NCBI GenBank assembly: GCA_002411365.1
Contig: DHSD01000012.1
Location: 1 to 64,000 of the forward strand
Reading direction: 5' to 3'
Length of the DNA stretch: 64,000 bases
Source of the DNA: Ruminococcaceae bacterium UBA5295
GTDB taxonomy: Bacteria > Bacillota > Clostridia > Oscillospirales > Acutalibacteraceae
The notes under the pieces were generated by a model that was not told where the DNA came from, ran no database searches, and saw only the letters and a list, made by a program, of their open reading frames with translations. Position 1 is the stretch's first letter, and each line of letters opens with the position of its first letter. The translations under genes and the position numbers were made by a program. Of this stretch, positions 8,421 to 17,570 are shown one piece after another.

Positions 8421-8687
8421 ATGTCGATAGGGCAGGTAATGCAGATAATACAGGCCGCCATGGTGACCGTACTGAAAGTTTCGGCGCCTGTCCTGCTCAT
8501 AAGCATGGCTGTCGGGCTGATAATCGCAGTGCTGCAGGCAGCTACGCAGATACATGAGCAGTCTGTCGTCTTTGTGCCAAAACTGGTTGCGATTGCCGTC
8601 ATACTCGTTATAATGGGCTCATGGATGATGGAAAACATGAAGGATTTTACGTACTACATATTTGACCAGATTGTAAAACTGAGCTGA
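8421..8687 (+). CDS. fliQ: Flagellar export gate protein FliQ
   Basis: The 88-residue product has two hydrophobic hairpin helices (about residues 14-40 and 50-72) and family motifs such as LLISMAVGLIIAVLQAATQI and FVPKLVAI. FliQ packs around FliP/FliR in the export gate. The start is ATG 8421, with AAAGGAAATAGGG upstream. It lies 31 bases after fliP and 15 before fliR. Confidence 0.95.
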   Translation: MSIGQVMQIIQAAMVTVLKVSAPVLLISMAVGLIIAVLQAATQIHEQSVVFVPKLVAIAVILVIMGSWMMENMKDFTYYIFDQIVKLS

Positions 8688-8702
8688 GGATGTGGGGGCT
8701 GA

Positions 8703-9470
8703 GTGGACCTACTGAACTATAATTTTACGCTTTTACTGCTGATTTTCATGCGTATGTCGGGCTGCATACTGCTGAACCCGGTCTTCGGCCGAAAGAATAT
8801 TCCGGTAATATTCAGGATAGCGTTCACGCTGGCGCTTACGGTTTTTACTTATCCGTATGTGCCGGTGCAGAGTGTAAAGATAAATTCGGCCATCGTTTTT
8901 GCCGTCTGTGCCGTTAAGGAGTTCCTCATAGGCTTCATCGTAGGCTTTTTAATGCAGATGATGCAGTCTGTAATCATCATGGCGGGCGAGCAGATGGATA
9001 TGCAGATGGGCATTTCGATGTCTAAAATATATGATCCCCAGAGCAACATTTCAATGCCGCTTTCAGCGTCGCTCATGAACGCCATGTTTATGCTGATTTT
9101 TTTCCTGACTAATTCGCACCTTACGCTTATGCAGCTTTTTGTAAAGCTCGGCTCCGCCATACCGTACGGCGATGCGCCGATACCCGCAGATGTTTTCGGC
9201 AAACTCGTTTCGTGCTTTGGCTTGATGCTTATATATGCGGCGAAGCTTTGCCTGCCGATGATAGCCGTGCAGATGGTAAGCGAGATAGGCATAGGCATAC
9301 TGATGACTGCGGTGCCGCAGATAGATATATTTACAATTGAGATACAGATGAAGATTATAATCGGCTTCATTGCCATCATTGTGCTGGTGCCGCCGTTTGC
9401 TACATTTATAGAAAAACTCATAAGTGTCATGTTCCAGAACATCAGTGCAATTTACTCCATGCTGACATAA
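8703..9470 (+). CDS. fliR: Flagellar export gate protein FliR
   Basis: The 255-residue membrane protein has six or more hydrophobic segments and the FliR pattern: MRMSGCILLNPVFG near the N-terminus, VKEFLIGFIVGF in the middle and AVPQIDIFTIEIQMKIIIGF near the C-terminus. FliR takes one position in the FliPQR gate assembly. The start is GTG at 8703, preceded by GTGGGGG. flhB follows 31 bases later. Confidence 0.95.
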   Translation: MDLLNYNFTLLLLIFMRMSGCILLNPVFGRKNIPVIFRIAFTLALTVFTYPYVPVQSVKINSAIVFAVCAVKEFLIGFIVGFLMQMMQSVIIMAGEQMDMQMGISMSKIYDPQSNISMPLSASLMNAMFMLIFFLTNSHLTLMQLFVKLGSAIPYGDAPIPADVFGKLVSCFGLMLIYAAKLCLPMIAVQMVSEIGIGILMTAVPQIDIFTIEIQMKIIIGFIAIIVLVPPFATFIEKLISVMFQNISAIYSMLT

Positions 9471-9501
9471 ATAATTTGCCGGCGCCGCAGGAGGAAAATC
9501 A

Positions 9502-10572
9502 ATGGATACGGCAGAAGAAAAAACCGAAGAGGCAACGCCGAAAAAGCGAAGGGACGAACAAAAAAGAGGAAACATATTCCAGAGTGCGGATGCCGTAAGC
9601 GCATTTTCAATCCTGGCTGTTTTTCTTGTGCTGCGCGCCGCAATGCCGTACATTTACCACAGCATCTGCAACATAATGACTAGCTTTTTCCACTATGCTG
9701 CGAACCATGATGTGCTAAGCAACTCTTTTGTGCAGGACGTAAACAGGCAGGCATGGCTTGACATCATTATACTTGCTGCGCCGGTGATGCTTGTTGCTGC
9801 GGGTGCGGCAATCATCATAACTGGTGCGCAGACGAAGTTCAAGTTCTCAGGCGAAAAAATAAAGTTTAAGTTTTCCAACATAAACCCTGTAGAAGGCTTC
9901 AAGCGCCTGTTTTCCCTGCGCTCCGTAGTTGAAGTGCTGAAAGCGATAATTAAGACCGTTATCATAGGCTATCTGATTTACATAAAGATTATTGATATAC
10001 GTGCCCAGTGCTCGGGTATGATGGACAGCGATGTTTTCCATTCGGCGGCGGTTGTGGTCAACGATATTTTTGACCTTGGGATACAGATGTCGCTTGTTTT
10101 CATAGGACTTGCTGCCGCGGATTACCTTTACCAGAGATGGGACTATGAGCGCAATATCAAGATGACGGTGCAGGAAATGAAAGAAGAGTATAAGGAGACC
10201 GAGGGAAACCCTGAAACAAAAAGTCGTATCCGCCAGGTACAGCGCAGTATGTCGCGCCAGCGCATGATGCAGCAGGTGCCTGCTGCTGATGTTGTGGTGA
10301 GGAACCCGACGCACTTTGCAGTGGCGCTTCGTTATAAGCCGGAAAAAGATGAGGCACCTGTAGTTGTTGCCAAAGGCCGGGACCGCATAGCGTTCAAGAT
10401 AATAGAGATCGCAGAAAAGTACGATATCCCAATGAAAGAGGACAGGCCGCTTGCGCGTGCGCTGTATGCTTCTGTGGAAGTGAACCAGGAGATCCCGCCT
10501 GAATTCTACGCACCGCTTGCAGGCATTATGGCATGGGTGTTCCAGCTTAAGAAAAAGGAGATGAAGCGATAA
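9502..10572 (+). CDS. flhB: Flagellar export switch protein FlhB
   Basis: The 356-residue product starts with the FlhB signature EKTEEATPKKRRDEQKRG, has four membrane helices, and ends with a cytoplasmic autocleaving domain. The self-cleavage motif NPTH is at residues 268-271, so the switch from hook-type to filament-type export should work. FlhB is the partner of FliK. A GGAGGAAAA ribosome binding site precedes ATG 9502. The stop codon directly abuts the flhA start. A second, separate copy of the C-terminal domain is encoded at 24573-24965. Confidence 0.96.
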   Translation: MDTAEEKTEEATPKKRRDEQKRGNIFQSADAVSAFSILAVFLVLRAAMPYIYHSICNIMTSFFHYAANHDVLSNSFVQDVNRQAWLDIIILAAPVMLVAAGAAIIITGAQTKFKFSGEKIKFKFSNINPVEGFKRLFSLRSVVEVLKAIIKTVIIGYLIYIKIIDIRAQCSGMMDSDVFHSAAVVVNDIFDLGIQMSLVFIGLAAADYLYQRWDYERNIKMTVQEMKEEYKETEGNPETKSRIRQVQRSMSRQRMMQQVPAADVVVRNPTHFAVALRYKPEKDEAPVVVAKGRDRIAFKIIEIAEKYDIPMKEDRPLARALYASVEVNQEIPPEFYAPLAGIMAWVFQLKKKEMKR

Positions 10573-12639
10573 TTGAAAATCCTTAATCATGTAGTTCCAC
10601 TTTTCGTCATTTTAATTGTCGCACTCATCATAATCCCACTGCCGACACCTCTGCTTGACATGATGCTGATCCTTGATATCACGCTGTCGCTCATAATTTT
10701 GCTTATGACAATGTACATAAAGACAGCGCTGGAATTTTCCGTGTTCCCGTCAATACTTCTGGTTGCCACGCTGTTCCGCCTCGCACTTAACATTTCATCT
10801 ACACGTAAAATACTGACAGATCAGGGTAATGCGGGCCAGGTCATTAAAACTTTCGGCCAGTTTGTCCTGCAGGGCAATGTAGTAGTTGGCTTAATAGTCT
10901 TCCTCATTATCGTGCTTGTAAATTTTATGGTCATCACAAAAGGCTCCGAACGTGTTTCGGAAGTCGCAGCGCGGTTTAAACTGGACGCAATGCCGGGCAA
11001 GCAGATGGCTATCGACGCAGACCTGAATTCAGGCATGATAACCGAGGACCAGGCCCATCAGCGCCGTGAGGATATACAGCGCGAGGCAGAGTTCTACGGC
11101 TCTATGGACGGCGCCAGCAAATTCGTTAAAGGCGACGCGGTTATGGCAATCATCATAACGTTTATCAACCTTATCGGTGGAATAATCATCGGCATGGTGC
11201 AGGGAGGAAAAACTTTCCAGGAAGTGCTCAATATCTACACCATAGCGTCTGTTGGCGACGGGCTTGTTTCGCAGATACCGGCTCTGATGATTTCTACCGC
11301 AACAGGTATGATAGTTACGCGTGCCGCGTCGAAGTCCACTTTCGGCGAGGATGTGACAAGCCAGTTCATTGCTCAGCCTGTAGTCTTTGTGCTTGCGGGC
11401 ATAACGCTTGCCGTGATGTGCCTTGTGCCTAATATGCCTGTTCTGCAGATGTTGCTGCTTTCTGCACTGCTTATTATATTTGGCACGCAGGCCATGAAGA
11501 AGCAGAAAGAGGCTGCGGGTGAAGTGCAGCCGGCAGTGGAAGGGCCGGCCGGCAATGCCGCCGGAAAACAGGAAAGCGAGACGGAATATTACAGGAATAT
11601 CGACAATATATACAAGCTCCTTCCGCTCGACGCGATAGAGATGGACTTCGGCTACAGCCTTATCCCTCTTGTTGATGAGCGCAGCGGCAGTAGCTTTATC
11701 GACAGGCTTGTGATGTTCCGCAAACAGTTCGCGACCGAAATGGGCATGGTAGTGCCGCCGATACGCCTGCGTGACGGCGGCCAGCTGAACCCGAACCAGT
11801 ATATGATTAAAATAAAGGGCGAGGAAGTTGCCCGCGGTGAAATACTTATGGATTATTATCTCGCGCTCGACCCGGGCAACCTGACAGGAGAAATAGACGG
11901 CATAGACACCGTTGAGCCGGCGTATGGCATACCGAGCAAATGGATAACTCCGGACAAGAAAGATATGGCGGAAATGTACGGGTATACTGTAATCGACCCG
12001 CTCTCGGTTGTGATTACGCACCTTTCGGAGACGATACGAAGACATGCGCATGAGCTGCTTTCAAGGCAGGATGTGAGCCAGATGCTGGAAAACATGAAGA
12101 AGTACAACGCGACGCTTGTAAGCGACGTTGTGCCGAATGTGATAACGCAGGCAAACCTGCAGAAAGTGCTGTGCAGCCTTCTGCGCGAAGGCGTGCCGAT
12201 ACGCGACATGGAAACGATACTGGAGACGATTTCAAACTATGCCACGGCTGTGCATGACCCGGAGCTGCTGACGGAATATGTGCGCCAGGCGCTGCGCCGC
12301 ACGATCACGCGCCAGTGGTCTGAAGGTGGCCAGATCAAGGTAATTACCCTTGACAGCACTGTTGAGAAGACTATCCTCAACTCTATCAGCAAAAACGAGC
12401 GGGGGACTTACCTTGCGCTCGACCCGAAAACAACGCAGAAAATCATTACAAATGTGACAAAGTGTATTGAAAATGTTAAAGACATAGTAACAACGCCGAT
12501 TATTCTGACGTCGCCGATTGTAAGGCTGTATTTCAGCAAGCTGATGCGGCAGTTCTACCCGAAAGCCGTAGTGCTCTCATTCAATGAGATTGAAAATAAC
12601 GTGCAGATACAGGCGGTTGCCAACGTAACCCTTGACTAA
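10573..12639 (+). CDS. flhA: Flagellar export gate protein FlhA
   Basis: The 688-residue product fits the normal FlhA length. Its N-terminal half has about eight membrane helices and the conserved cytoplasmic FHIPEP region (ATLFRLALNISSTRKIL, RFKLDAMPGKQMAIDADLN); its C-terminal half is the soluble ring domain that docks chaperones and substrates. FlhA drives export with the proton gradient. The start is TTG 10573, immediately after the flhB stop, with AAAAAGGAG inside the flhB end. In most Firmicutes flhF and flhG would follow; here the sigma factor gene follows after 44 bases. Confidence 0.96.
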   Translation: MKILNHVVPLFVILIVALIIIPLPTPLLDMMLILDITLSLIILLMTMYIKTALEFSVFPSILLVATLFRLALNISSTRKILTDQGNAGQVIKTFGQFVLQGNVVVGLIVFLIIVLVNFMVITKGSERVSEVAARFKLDAMPGKQMAIDADLNSGMITEDQAHQRREDIQREAEFYGSMDGASKFVKGDAVMAIIITFINLIGGIIIGMVQGGKTFQEVLNIYTIASVGDGLVSQIPALMISTATGMIVTRAASKSTFGEDVTSQFIAQPVVFVLAGITLAVMCLVPNMPVLQMLLLSALLIIFGTQAMKKQKEAAGEVQPAVEGPAGNAAGKQESETEYYRNIDNIYKLLPLDAIEMDFGYSLIPLVDERSGSSFIDRLVMFRKQFATEMGMVVPPIRLRDGGQLNPNQYMIKIKGEEVARGEILMDYYLALDPGNLTGEIDGIDTVEPAYGIPSKWITPDKKDMAEMYGYTVIDPLSVVITHLSETIRRHAHELLSRQDVSQMLENMKKYNATLVSDVVPNVITQANLQKVLCSLLREGVPIRDMETILETISNYATAVHDPELLTEYVRQALRRTITRQWSEGGQIKVITLDSTVEKTILNSISKNERGTYLALDPKTTQKIITNVTKCIENVKDIVTTPIILTSPIVRLYFSKLMRQFYPKAVVLSFNEIENNVQIQAVANVTLD

Positions 12640-12683
12640 TCGGCAAAAACGGGATATGTTAAAGAAAGGGGCGCAGCCTGAAA

Positions 12684-13454
12684 ATGGAAAAAACAGCAGC
12701 AGGGCAGCAGATGATTCAGAAACTCTGGCTGCGCTACAGCCAGAAACGCGAAACGTCGGTAAGGGACAGGCTGATTGAAAAATACAGTTACCTTGTGCGC
12801 TGCATTGCCATCAAAATAGCGGGGCGTTATCAGTATTTCAATTATATGGATGATATAGTGAGTGAAGGCCTTATTGCGCTGATGGATGCCATACAGAAAT
12901 TTGACATTACAAAAAACGTGAAGTTTGAAACGTACGCCTCAATAAGGATACGCGGGGCAATGATTGACTACATACGCAAACAGGACTGTTTCCCGCGCCG
13001 CCTGAAAAAAATGGCGAAAGACATAAATAAGGCCGACGAAGAGCTCAACCAGAAACTCGGCCGTTCGCCAACAGACAGCGAGCTTGCGGCTTACATGCAT
13101 GTAAGCAATGAGGAATATGGTAAAATGCTTGCTGAAACGTGCTCGATGAATATGCTTTCGTTTGAGGAAATAGTGTATGAGAAAGGCGTCGAAAATTTCA
13201 ACCTGCGCATGAGCGGTGCTGTTGCCGGGCCGGAGCAGTCAATGGCGGAGAAAGAGTTGCGGCGCGTGCTGGCAGCCAATATCGACAGGCTCGACAAGAA
13301 AGAAAAACTCGTTATATCGCTGTACTATAAGGAACAGCTTAAAATAAAGGAAATATCGCAGATCCTGGGAATAAGCGACTCAAGGGTCTCACAGATCCAC
13401 TCCAGCGCGCTTAAAAAGCTGAGAAAAGGTGTAGGTGCATATTTGGCACAGTAG
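12684..13454 (+). CDS. fliA: RNA polymerase sigma factor for flagellar genes (sigma-28, FliA/SigD)
   Basis: The 256-residue product is a sigma-70 family member of FliA/WhiG type. Region 2 (DDIVSEGLIALMDAIQKFD and YASIRIRGAMIDYIRKQD) binds the -10 element; region 3 and region 4 (residues about 205-250, with the helix-turn-helix ISQILGISDSRVSQIHS) follow. It should direct transcription from TAAA-N15-GCCGATAA promoters, and three such sites lie within this window (20900, 24515 and 26440). The anti-sigma factor FlgM is not in the window. Confidence 0.95.
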   Translation: MEKTAAGQQMIQKLWLRYSQKRETSVRDRLIEKYSYLVRCIAIKIAGRYQYFNYMDDIVSEGLIALMDAIQKFDITKNVKFETYASIRIRGAMIDYIRKQDCFPRRLKKMAKDINKADEELNQKLGRSPTDSELAAYMHVSNEEYGKMLAETCSMNMLSFEEIVYEKGVENFNLRMSGAVAGPEQSMAEKELRRVLAANIDRLDKKEKLVISLYYKEQLKIKEISQILGISDSRVSQIHSSALKKLRKGVGAYLAQ

Positions 13455-13484
13455 AAGAAATTATGAATGCAGGGAGGCAATGGA

Positions 13485-14222
13485 ATGGTCAGGGGTTTTT
13501 ACATGCTAACATCCGGGATGCTGACACAGAACAGGATACTGGATACAATCAGCAACAATGTAGCAAATATGAAAACAAACGGGTTCAAGGCAAAGCACCT
13601 TGCTTCAAAAACATTCGGCGAAATGATGCTTGAGCGTGTCGACTCAGGGCATACGCCAATAGGGAGCACAACGCTTATGGCAACAACGGCAGACAAACCT
13701 GACACTGATTTTTCCGAAGGGGCAATATCTCCGACGGACCGCGGCCTTGACTTCGCAATAAGCGGCGACGGCTTTTTCGCTGTACAGGGTAACGGAGGAA
13801 CTTACTACACGCGCAACGGCAGTTTTAACCTCGATGCCGGCGGATATCTTGCCTTGAACGGGGCGGGCCGTGTGCTGGGGAAAAACGGCCAGCCCATACA
13901 CCTTGGCACTGATGATATTTCGTGCGACAAGCAGGGGAATATCTATGCTGGCAATAATCTTGCCGGAAGCATTGGGGTTTATCGTTTCCCCAATAATGCT
14001 GCGCTTGATACGGTCGGCGAAGGGTTTTACCAGGGCCAAAATGCGCAAGCCGAGCAGACGCCGCAGATTGTGTGGAGGGCGGTCGAGTCTTCAAATGCGG
14101 ACATGAGCGGGGAGCTGACGCACGGCATTGCTTCACAGCGGAGCCTTCAGTCATGTGCGCAGGCACTTAAAATGTATGACCAGATACTTGACAAGGCAAC
14201 GACAGACATAGGAAAAGTTTAA
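13485..14222 (+). CDS. Flagellar basal-body rod protein (FlgF/FlgG family, FlhO-like)
   Basis: The 245-residue product has the rod/hook N-terminal motif (ILDTISNNVANMKTNGFK), the central DFAISGDGFFAVQGN segment of FlgF/FlgG proteins, and the C-terminal Flg_bbr_C region. It should be a rod subunit exported by the flagellar system. ATG 13485 is preceded at 7 bases by AGGGAGG, which rules out the ATG at 13467 lying upstream of that site. Two such genes in tandem after the sigma gene match flhO-flhP of B. subtilis, so this is the FlhO-like copy. Confidence 0.85.
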   Translation: MVRGFYMLTSGMLTQNRILDTISNNVANMKTNGFKAKHLASKTFGEMMLERVDSGHTPIGSTTLMATTADKPDTDFSEGAISPTDRGLDFAISGDGFFAVQGNGGTYYTRNGSFNLDAGGYLALNGAGRVLGKNGQPIHLGTDDISCDKQGNIYAGNNLAGSIGVYRFPNNAALDTVGEGFYQGQNAQAEQTPQIVWRAVESSNADMSGELTHGIASQRSLQSCAQALKMYDQILDKATTDIGKV

Positions 14223-14236
14223 GGGGGGAGTGAGAG

Positions 14237-14941
14237 TTGACAGTTGGGTTTCATACCGCATCGGCTGGGATGTACAGTGCACAGCGTGCGATGGACGTAA
14301 CCGCGAACAACATAGCAAACATTTCAACGGACGGCTATAAAGAGGATAACCCTTCATTTGCCGACCTGCTCTACACAAATGTAAAAGAGCGGGAGGCAGC
14401 GCCTGAGCTTAAAGTCGGCCACGGAAGCAAACTGGGAAAGACAGACACGGTTTTTGAAGGGGCCGGCATTACGGAGACTGACCTTTCTCAGGACTATGTT
14501 TTGACCGATGCGAGAAATTTTTTTGCGGTGAGGGCTGCGGACGGGAGGACGCTTTATACGCGCGACGGGCGTTTCGGCCTCTCAAACCGCGGCGGGAATT
14601 TTTATCTTGCAGACTCTTCCGGTAACCTTGTGCTTGGCCAGGACGGGCGCACGATCAGGGTAACTGACGCAAACGCAAAACAGAATATGGGCGTCTTTAC
14701 GTTCCGAAACCTTGACGGCCTTGAGAAGAGCGGCAACAGCTGCTACATGCAGACAGACCGTTCGGGCGCTGCGGAAGCTGTGAGGGGCGCGGAAATAAAA
14801 CAGGGGTTTCTTGAGCCGTCGGGAACTGACTTTGCAACGGAGATTTCAAATGTAATACTTCAGCAGCGTGCCTATGACATGAACGCAAAAATGGTGGCTA
14901 TGACTGATGAAGTTATGCAGACAGTGAACTCTCTGCACTGA
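14237..14941 (+). CDS. Flagellar basal-body rod protein (FlgG family, FlhP-like)
   Basis: The 234-residue product is a second rod protein. It has the motif AMDVTANNIANISTDGYK at the N-terminus and the C-terminal FATEISNVILQQRAYDMNAK segment. The middle region (FFAVRAADGRTLYTRDG) is the FlgG-type core. The start is TTG 14237, placed 6 bases after GGGGGAG. It lies 14 bases downstream of the related gene; the two share limited identity and probably build adjacent rod segments. Confidence 0.83.
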   Translation: MTVGFHTASAGMYSAQRAMDVTANNIANISTDGYKEDNPSFADLLYTNVKEREAAPELKVGHGSKLGKTDTVFEGAGITETDLSQDYVLTDARNFFAVRAADGRTLYTRDGRFGLSNRGGNFYLADSSGNLVLGQDGRTIRVTDANAKQNMGVFTFRNLDGLEKSGNSCYMQTDRSGAAEAVRGAEIKQGFLEPSGTDFATEISNVILQQRAYDMNAKMVAMTDEVMQTVNSLH

Positions 14942-14970
14942 TATAATACCAATAGGGGAGGGTATGGAAA

Positions 14971-16434
14971 ATGTACAGGGACGGGGAAAATCCCGCCGAA
15001 GGCAGCGACGAAGAGCCTGAACTGAAAGTAAGAGTTTCCAATAACAAATTGGAAGCAGATCTTATTGTAAAAAATATGCCGGAAGGGCAGACGCTTTCTG
15101 AAAAAGCAGTAGATGGCCTCTTAACTGGGCAAGGCGTTGTTTCTGGAATATGCAAAGATAATATCCATAATTACTGTACAGGCAAAGACTATTCACAACC
15201 GCTTGTTTGCGCGAAGGGCACCCCACCGCAGGACGAAGGCAGGGCTGAGCTTAAATTCATGTTTTCAATAGAGCACAAGGGCCTTCCATCTGAGCGTGCT
15301 GACGGTACCGTTGATTACCATGACCTTGGAATAGTGCAGAATGTTAAAAAAGGCGATGTGCTTTGCCGCATTATCCCGCCGCCGCCGGGGAAAGACGGCA
15401 TTGACGTCTTTGGCAATGCCGTGCCGTTTAAAAAATGCAGGATGCCGTCTTTCCCTACAGGCCTGCACACTGTTATTTCGAAAGACGGGCTGGAGCTTTC
15501 TGCTGCAATTAGCGGCTGCATAGATTGCCGCAAGTATATTCTGAATGTAAATGAAACATTTGTCATCAAGGGTGATGTTGATAATTCGACAGGAAATATT
15601 GACTTTATAGGTACGGTAATTGTGCGCGGCGATGTAATGGAAGGCTTTTCTGTAAAGGCAGGCGGCAATATAGCCGTTTATGGCATGGTTGAGGGAGCCA
15701 CGCTGCAGGCTGTTGGGAGCATAACTGTTAACAACGGGATAAACGGCCTGAGCGGAGGCGGCATTTCTGCAGGCGGAGATGTTGAGTCAAAGTACATACA
15801 GAATGCAGTTGTGCGTGCCGGTGGAGATGTTTATGCCGATGTGATTATGAACAGCAATGTAAAAGTGCGGCACTGCATTAACATGCGCGGACCGAAGGCG
15901 TCGATAATGGGCGGAAGCTGCTGTGCCGGCCGGCAGGTGTATGCGAAAAAAATTGGTACGGCGAACAACGTCAGGACTAATATTGTAGTAGATTCCAAAG
16001 AGTTTTACGATGCCATTATGGGCAACTCTTCGAGCGCGGCGCAGACCAACAGCCTTAAGGCCGCAATTACAAAAGAGTATGTGAGGCAGAAGTCTTTAAG
16101 AAAGCAGATGGACGCTTTAAAGCAGCTCATAAAGCAGGAGGGGCGCTCACCTAAGAATGTTATACGCATGAAGGTACTACTGCAGAACAGCAGGGAATCA
16201 GAGAAGCGGGTTGAAAATTTCAGCAGCAAAATCTCAGAGATTAAAGATGCTACAGCTGTTTCAGCGGCCGATTTCAATGTGATAGGGCTGAAAGTTATTT
16301 ACGCAGGCACGAAAATTACGATTGGTACAGAAAGCATGAACCTCAGCAGTAATTACAACAACATGAAATTTTACGTTGAAGATGGAAAAATCACTTCCGG
16401 ACCGCCTCTGCCGTCTGATGAAAAGAACTTTTAG
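14971..16434 (+). CDS. FapA (DUF342) family protein
   Basis: The 487-residue product belongs to the FapA/DUF342 family. The N-terminal domain (to about 170) is followed by a long right-handed beta-helix-like region (about 185-330) with repeats such as VRGDV, AGGNI, GSITV and AGGDV. A coiled-coil segment (about 365-430) and a short beta tail end it. Members often sit in motility or cell-surface operons; a Vibrio homologue affects flagellar assembly. A direct enzymatic role is unlikely. It is co-directional with the rod genes and cheC, preceded by GGGGAGGG. Confidence 0.8.
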   Translation: MYRDGENPAEGSDEEPELKVRVSNNKLEADLIVKNMPEGQTLSEKAVDGLLTGQGVVSGICKDNIHNYCTGKDYSQPLVCAKGTPPQDEGRAELKFMFSIEHKGLPSERADGTVDYHDLGIVQNVKKGDVLCRIIPPPPGKDGIDVFGNAVPFKKCRMPSFPTGLHTVISKDGLELSAAISGCIDCRKYILNVNETFVIKGDVDNSTGNIDFIGTVIVRGDVMEGFSVKAGGNIAVYGMVEGATLQAVGSITVNNGINGLSGGGISAGGDVESKYIQNAVVRAGGDVYADVIMNSNVKVRHCINMRGPKASIMGGSCCAGRQVYAKKIGTANNVRTNIVVDSKEFYDAIMGNSSSAAQTNSLKAAITKEYVRQKSLRKQMDALKQLIKQEGRSPKNVIRMKVLLQNSRESEKRVENFSSKISEIKDATAVSAADFNVIGLKVIYAGTKITIGTESMNLSSNYNNMKFYVEDGKITSGPPLPSDEKNF

Positions 16435-16464
16435 CGGGTGTCCGGAAAATCTTGAGGTGTATCA

Positions 16465-17088
16465 ATGTCTATTAAAAATTTAAGCCAGCTAAGTGATATG
16501 CACATTGATGTCCTGCGGGAAATTGGGAATATAGGTGCCGGCAATGCGGCAACGTCCCTTGCAGGCCTTTTGAACCGCAAAATCGACATGAAGGCGCCTG
16601 TTGTGCGCATTATGGATATTGCAAATGTTGACAATGCCCTTGGCGGCCCGGAAACACCGGTGGTTGCTATCCTTGTGGAGCTTAGCGACGACATACGCGG
16701 CGTTATGATGTTTATAGTAAGCCAGCATTTTACAAAAATGATCCTGAAATCTCTGCTTAATGAAGAAAATGTCGACTGTATGCGCCTTACAGACATGGAG
16801 CGCTCGGCAATTTCAGAGATTGGGAATATAATGATAGGTTCTTATGTTTCGGCAATTTCAGAGCTTGCCAATTTAAAAATAAAGATATCGGTACCGGCTG
16901 TGACGTCTGATATGGTAGGCTCACTGCTGACGGTCCCCGCTGCAGAGATGGGGGCTGTTTCCGATGAAATCATATTTGTTGAAGATGACTTTAAAAATTC
17001 AAATAATTCCATCTCGGCCAATATGATGCTGGTCCCAAGCCTTGATTCTGTTGAAAAATTGATGAATGGTTTGGGGATTGATTTATGA
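16465..17088 (+). CDS. cheC: CheY-P phosphatase CheC
   Basis: The 207-residue product has two CheC-type phosphatase centres (ExxN, then 22 residues, then P): E19/N22 in REIGNIGAGNA and E118/N121 in SEIGNIMIG. CheC removes phosphate from CheY-P and binds CheD, linking the signal level to receptor modification. The last four bases overlap the cheD start (ATGA), suggesting coupled translation and a 1:1 complex. With FliY the window encodes two members of this phosphatase group. Confidence 0.95.
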   Translation: MSIKNLSQLSDMHIDVLREIGNIGAGNAATSLAGLLNRKIDMKAPVVRIMDIANVDNALGGPETPVVAILVELSDDIRGVMMFIVSQHFTKMILKSLLNEENVDCMRLTDMERSAISEIGNIMIGSYVSAISELANLKIKISVPAVTSDMVGSLLTVPAAEMGAVSDEIIFVEDDFKNSNNSISANMMLVPSLDSVEKLMNGLGIDL

Positions 17089-17570
17089 GTGAACTGATAA
17101 CGATTGGAATTTCGGATATGAAGGTGCTGCCGTCCCCGGCAGCATTTGCGACGTATGCCCTGGGTTCCTGCGTAGGTGTGTGCCTCTATGATGCCGCGTG
17201 CAAGGTAGGCGGGCTCGGCCACATAATGCTTCCATATTTTCCTAAGGAAAACCCTAATGAGAAGATACACAGGTATGCTGACACGTGCCTGCCTGAAATG
17301 ATTAAGGCAATGGAATATATGGGGTGCCTGCGTTCCCGTATAACAGCAAAAATAGCGGGCGGGGCAAAGATGTTTAATGTTGCTGATGACTGCGGCTTTG
17401 GCAATATAGGAGCGCGCAACGTTGCGGCAGTTAAGGAAACACTGCAAAAACTTAAGGTCCGTATCATAGCGGAAGATACGGGCCTTAATTATGGCAGGAC
17501 TGTTTACTTTTATGCGGAAGACGGGAGAATGGTTGTAAAATCATGCACAATGGGAGTCAAAACATTTTAG
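17085..17570 (+). CDS. cheD: Chemoreceptor glutamine deamidase CheD
   Basis: The 161-residue product has the CheD catalytic pair: Cys29 in YALGSCVGVCLYD and His46 in GGLGHIMLP. CheD deamidates specific receptor glutamines and is held by CheC, giving one arm of adaptation in Bacillus/Thermotoga-type chemotaxis. It is the last gene of the long operon. Its stop overlaps by four bases the stop region of the convergent gene on the other strand, and there is no terminator hairpin between them. Confidence 0.94.
   Translation: MSELITIGISDMKVLPSPAAFATYALGSCVGVCLYDAACKVGGLGHIMLPYFPKENPNEKIHRYADTCLPEMIKAMEYMGCLRSRITAKIAGGAKMFNVADDCGFGNIGARNVAAVKETLQKLKVRIIAEDTGLNYGRTVYFYAEDGRMVVKSCTMGVKTF

Noticed and set aside
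9063..12051. Long minus-strand frames opposite fliR, flhB and flhA (196-340 codons)
   Set aside because: They lie wholly inside well-identified genes, have His/Arg/Tyr-rich composition typical of antisense shadows, and no start signals.
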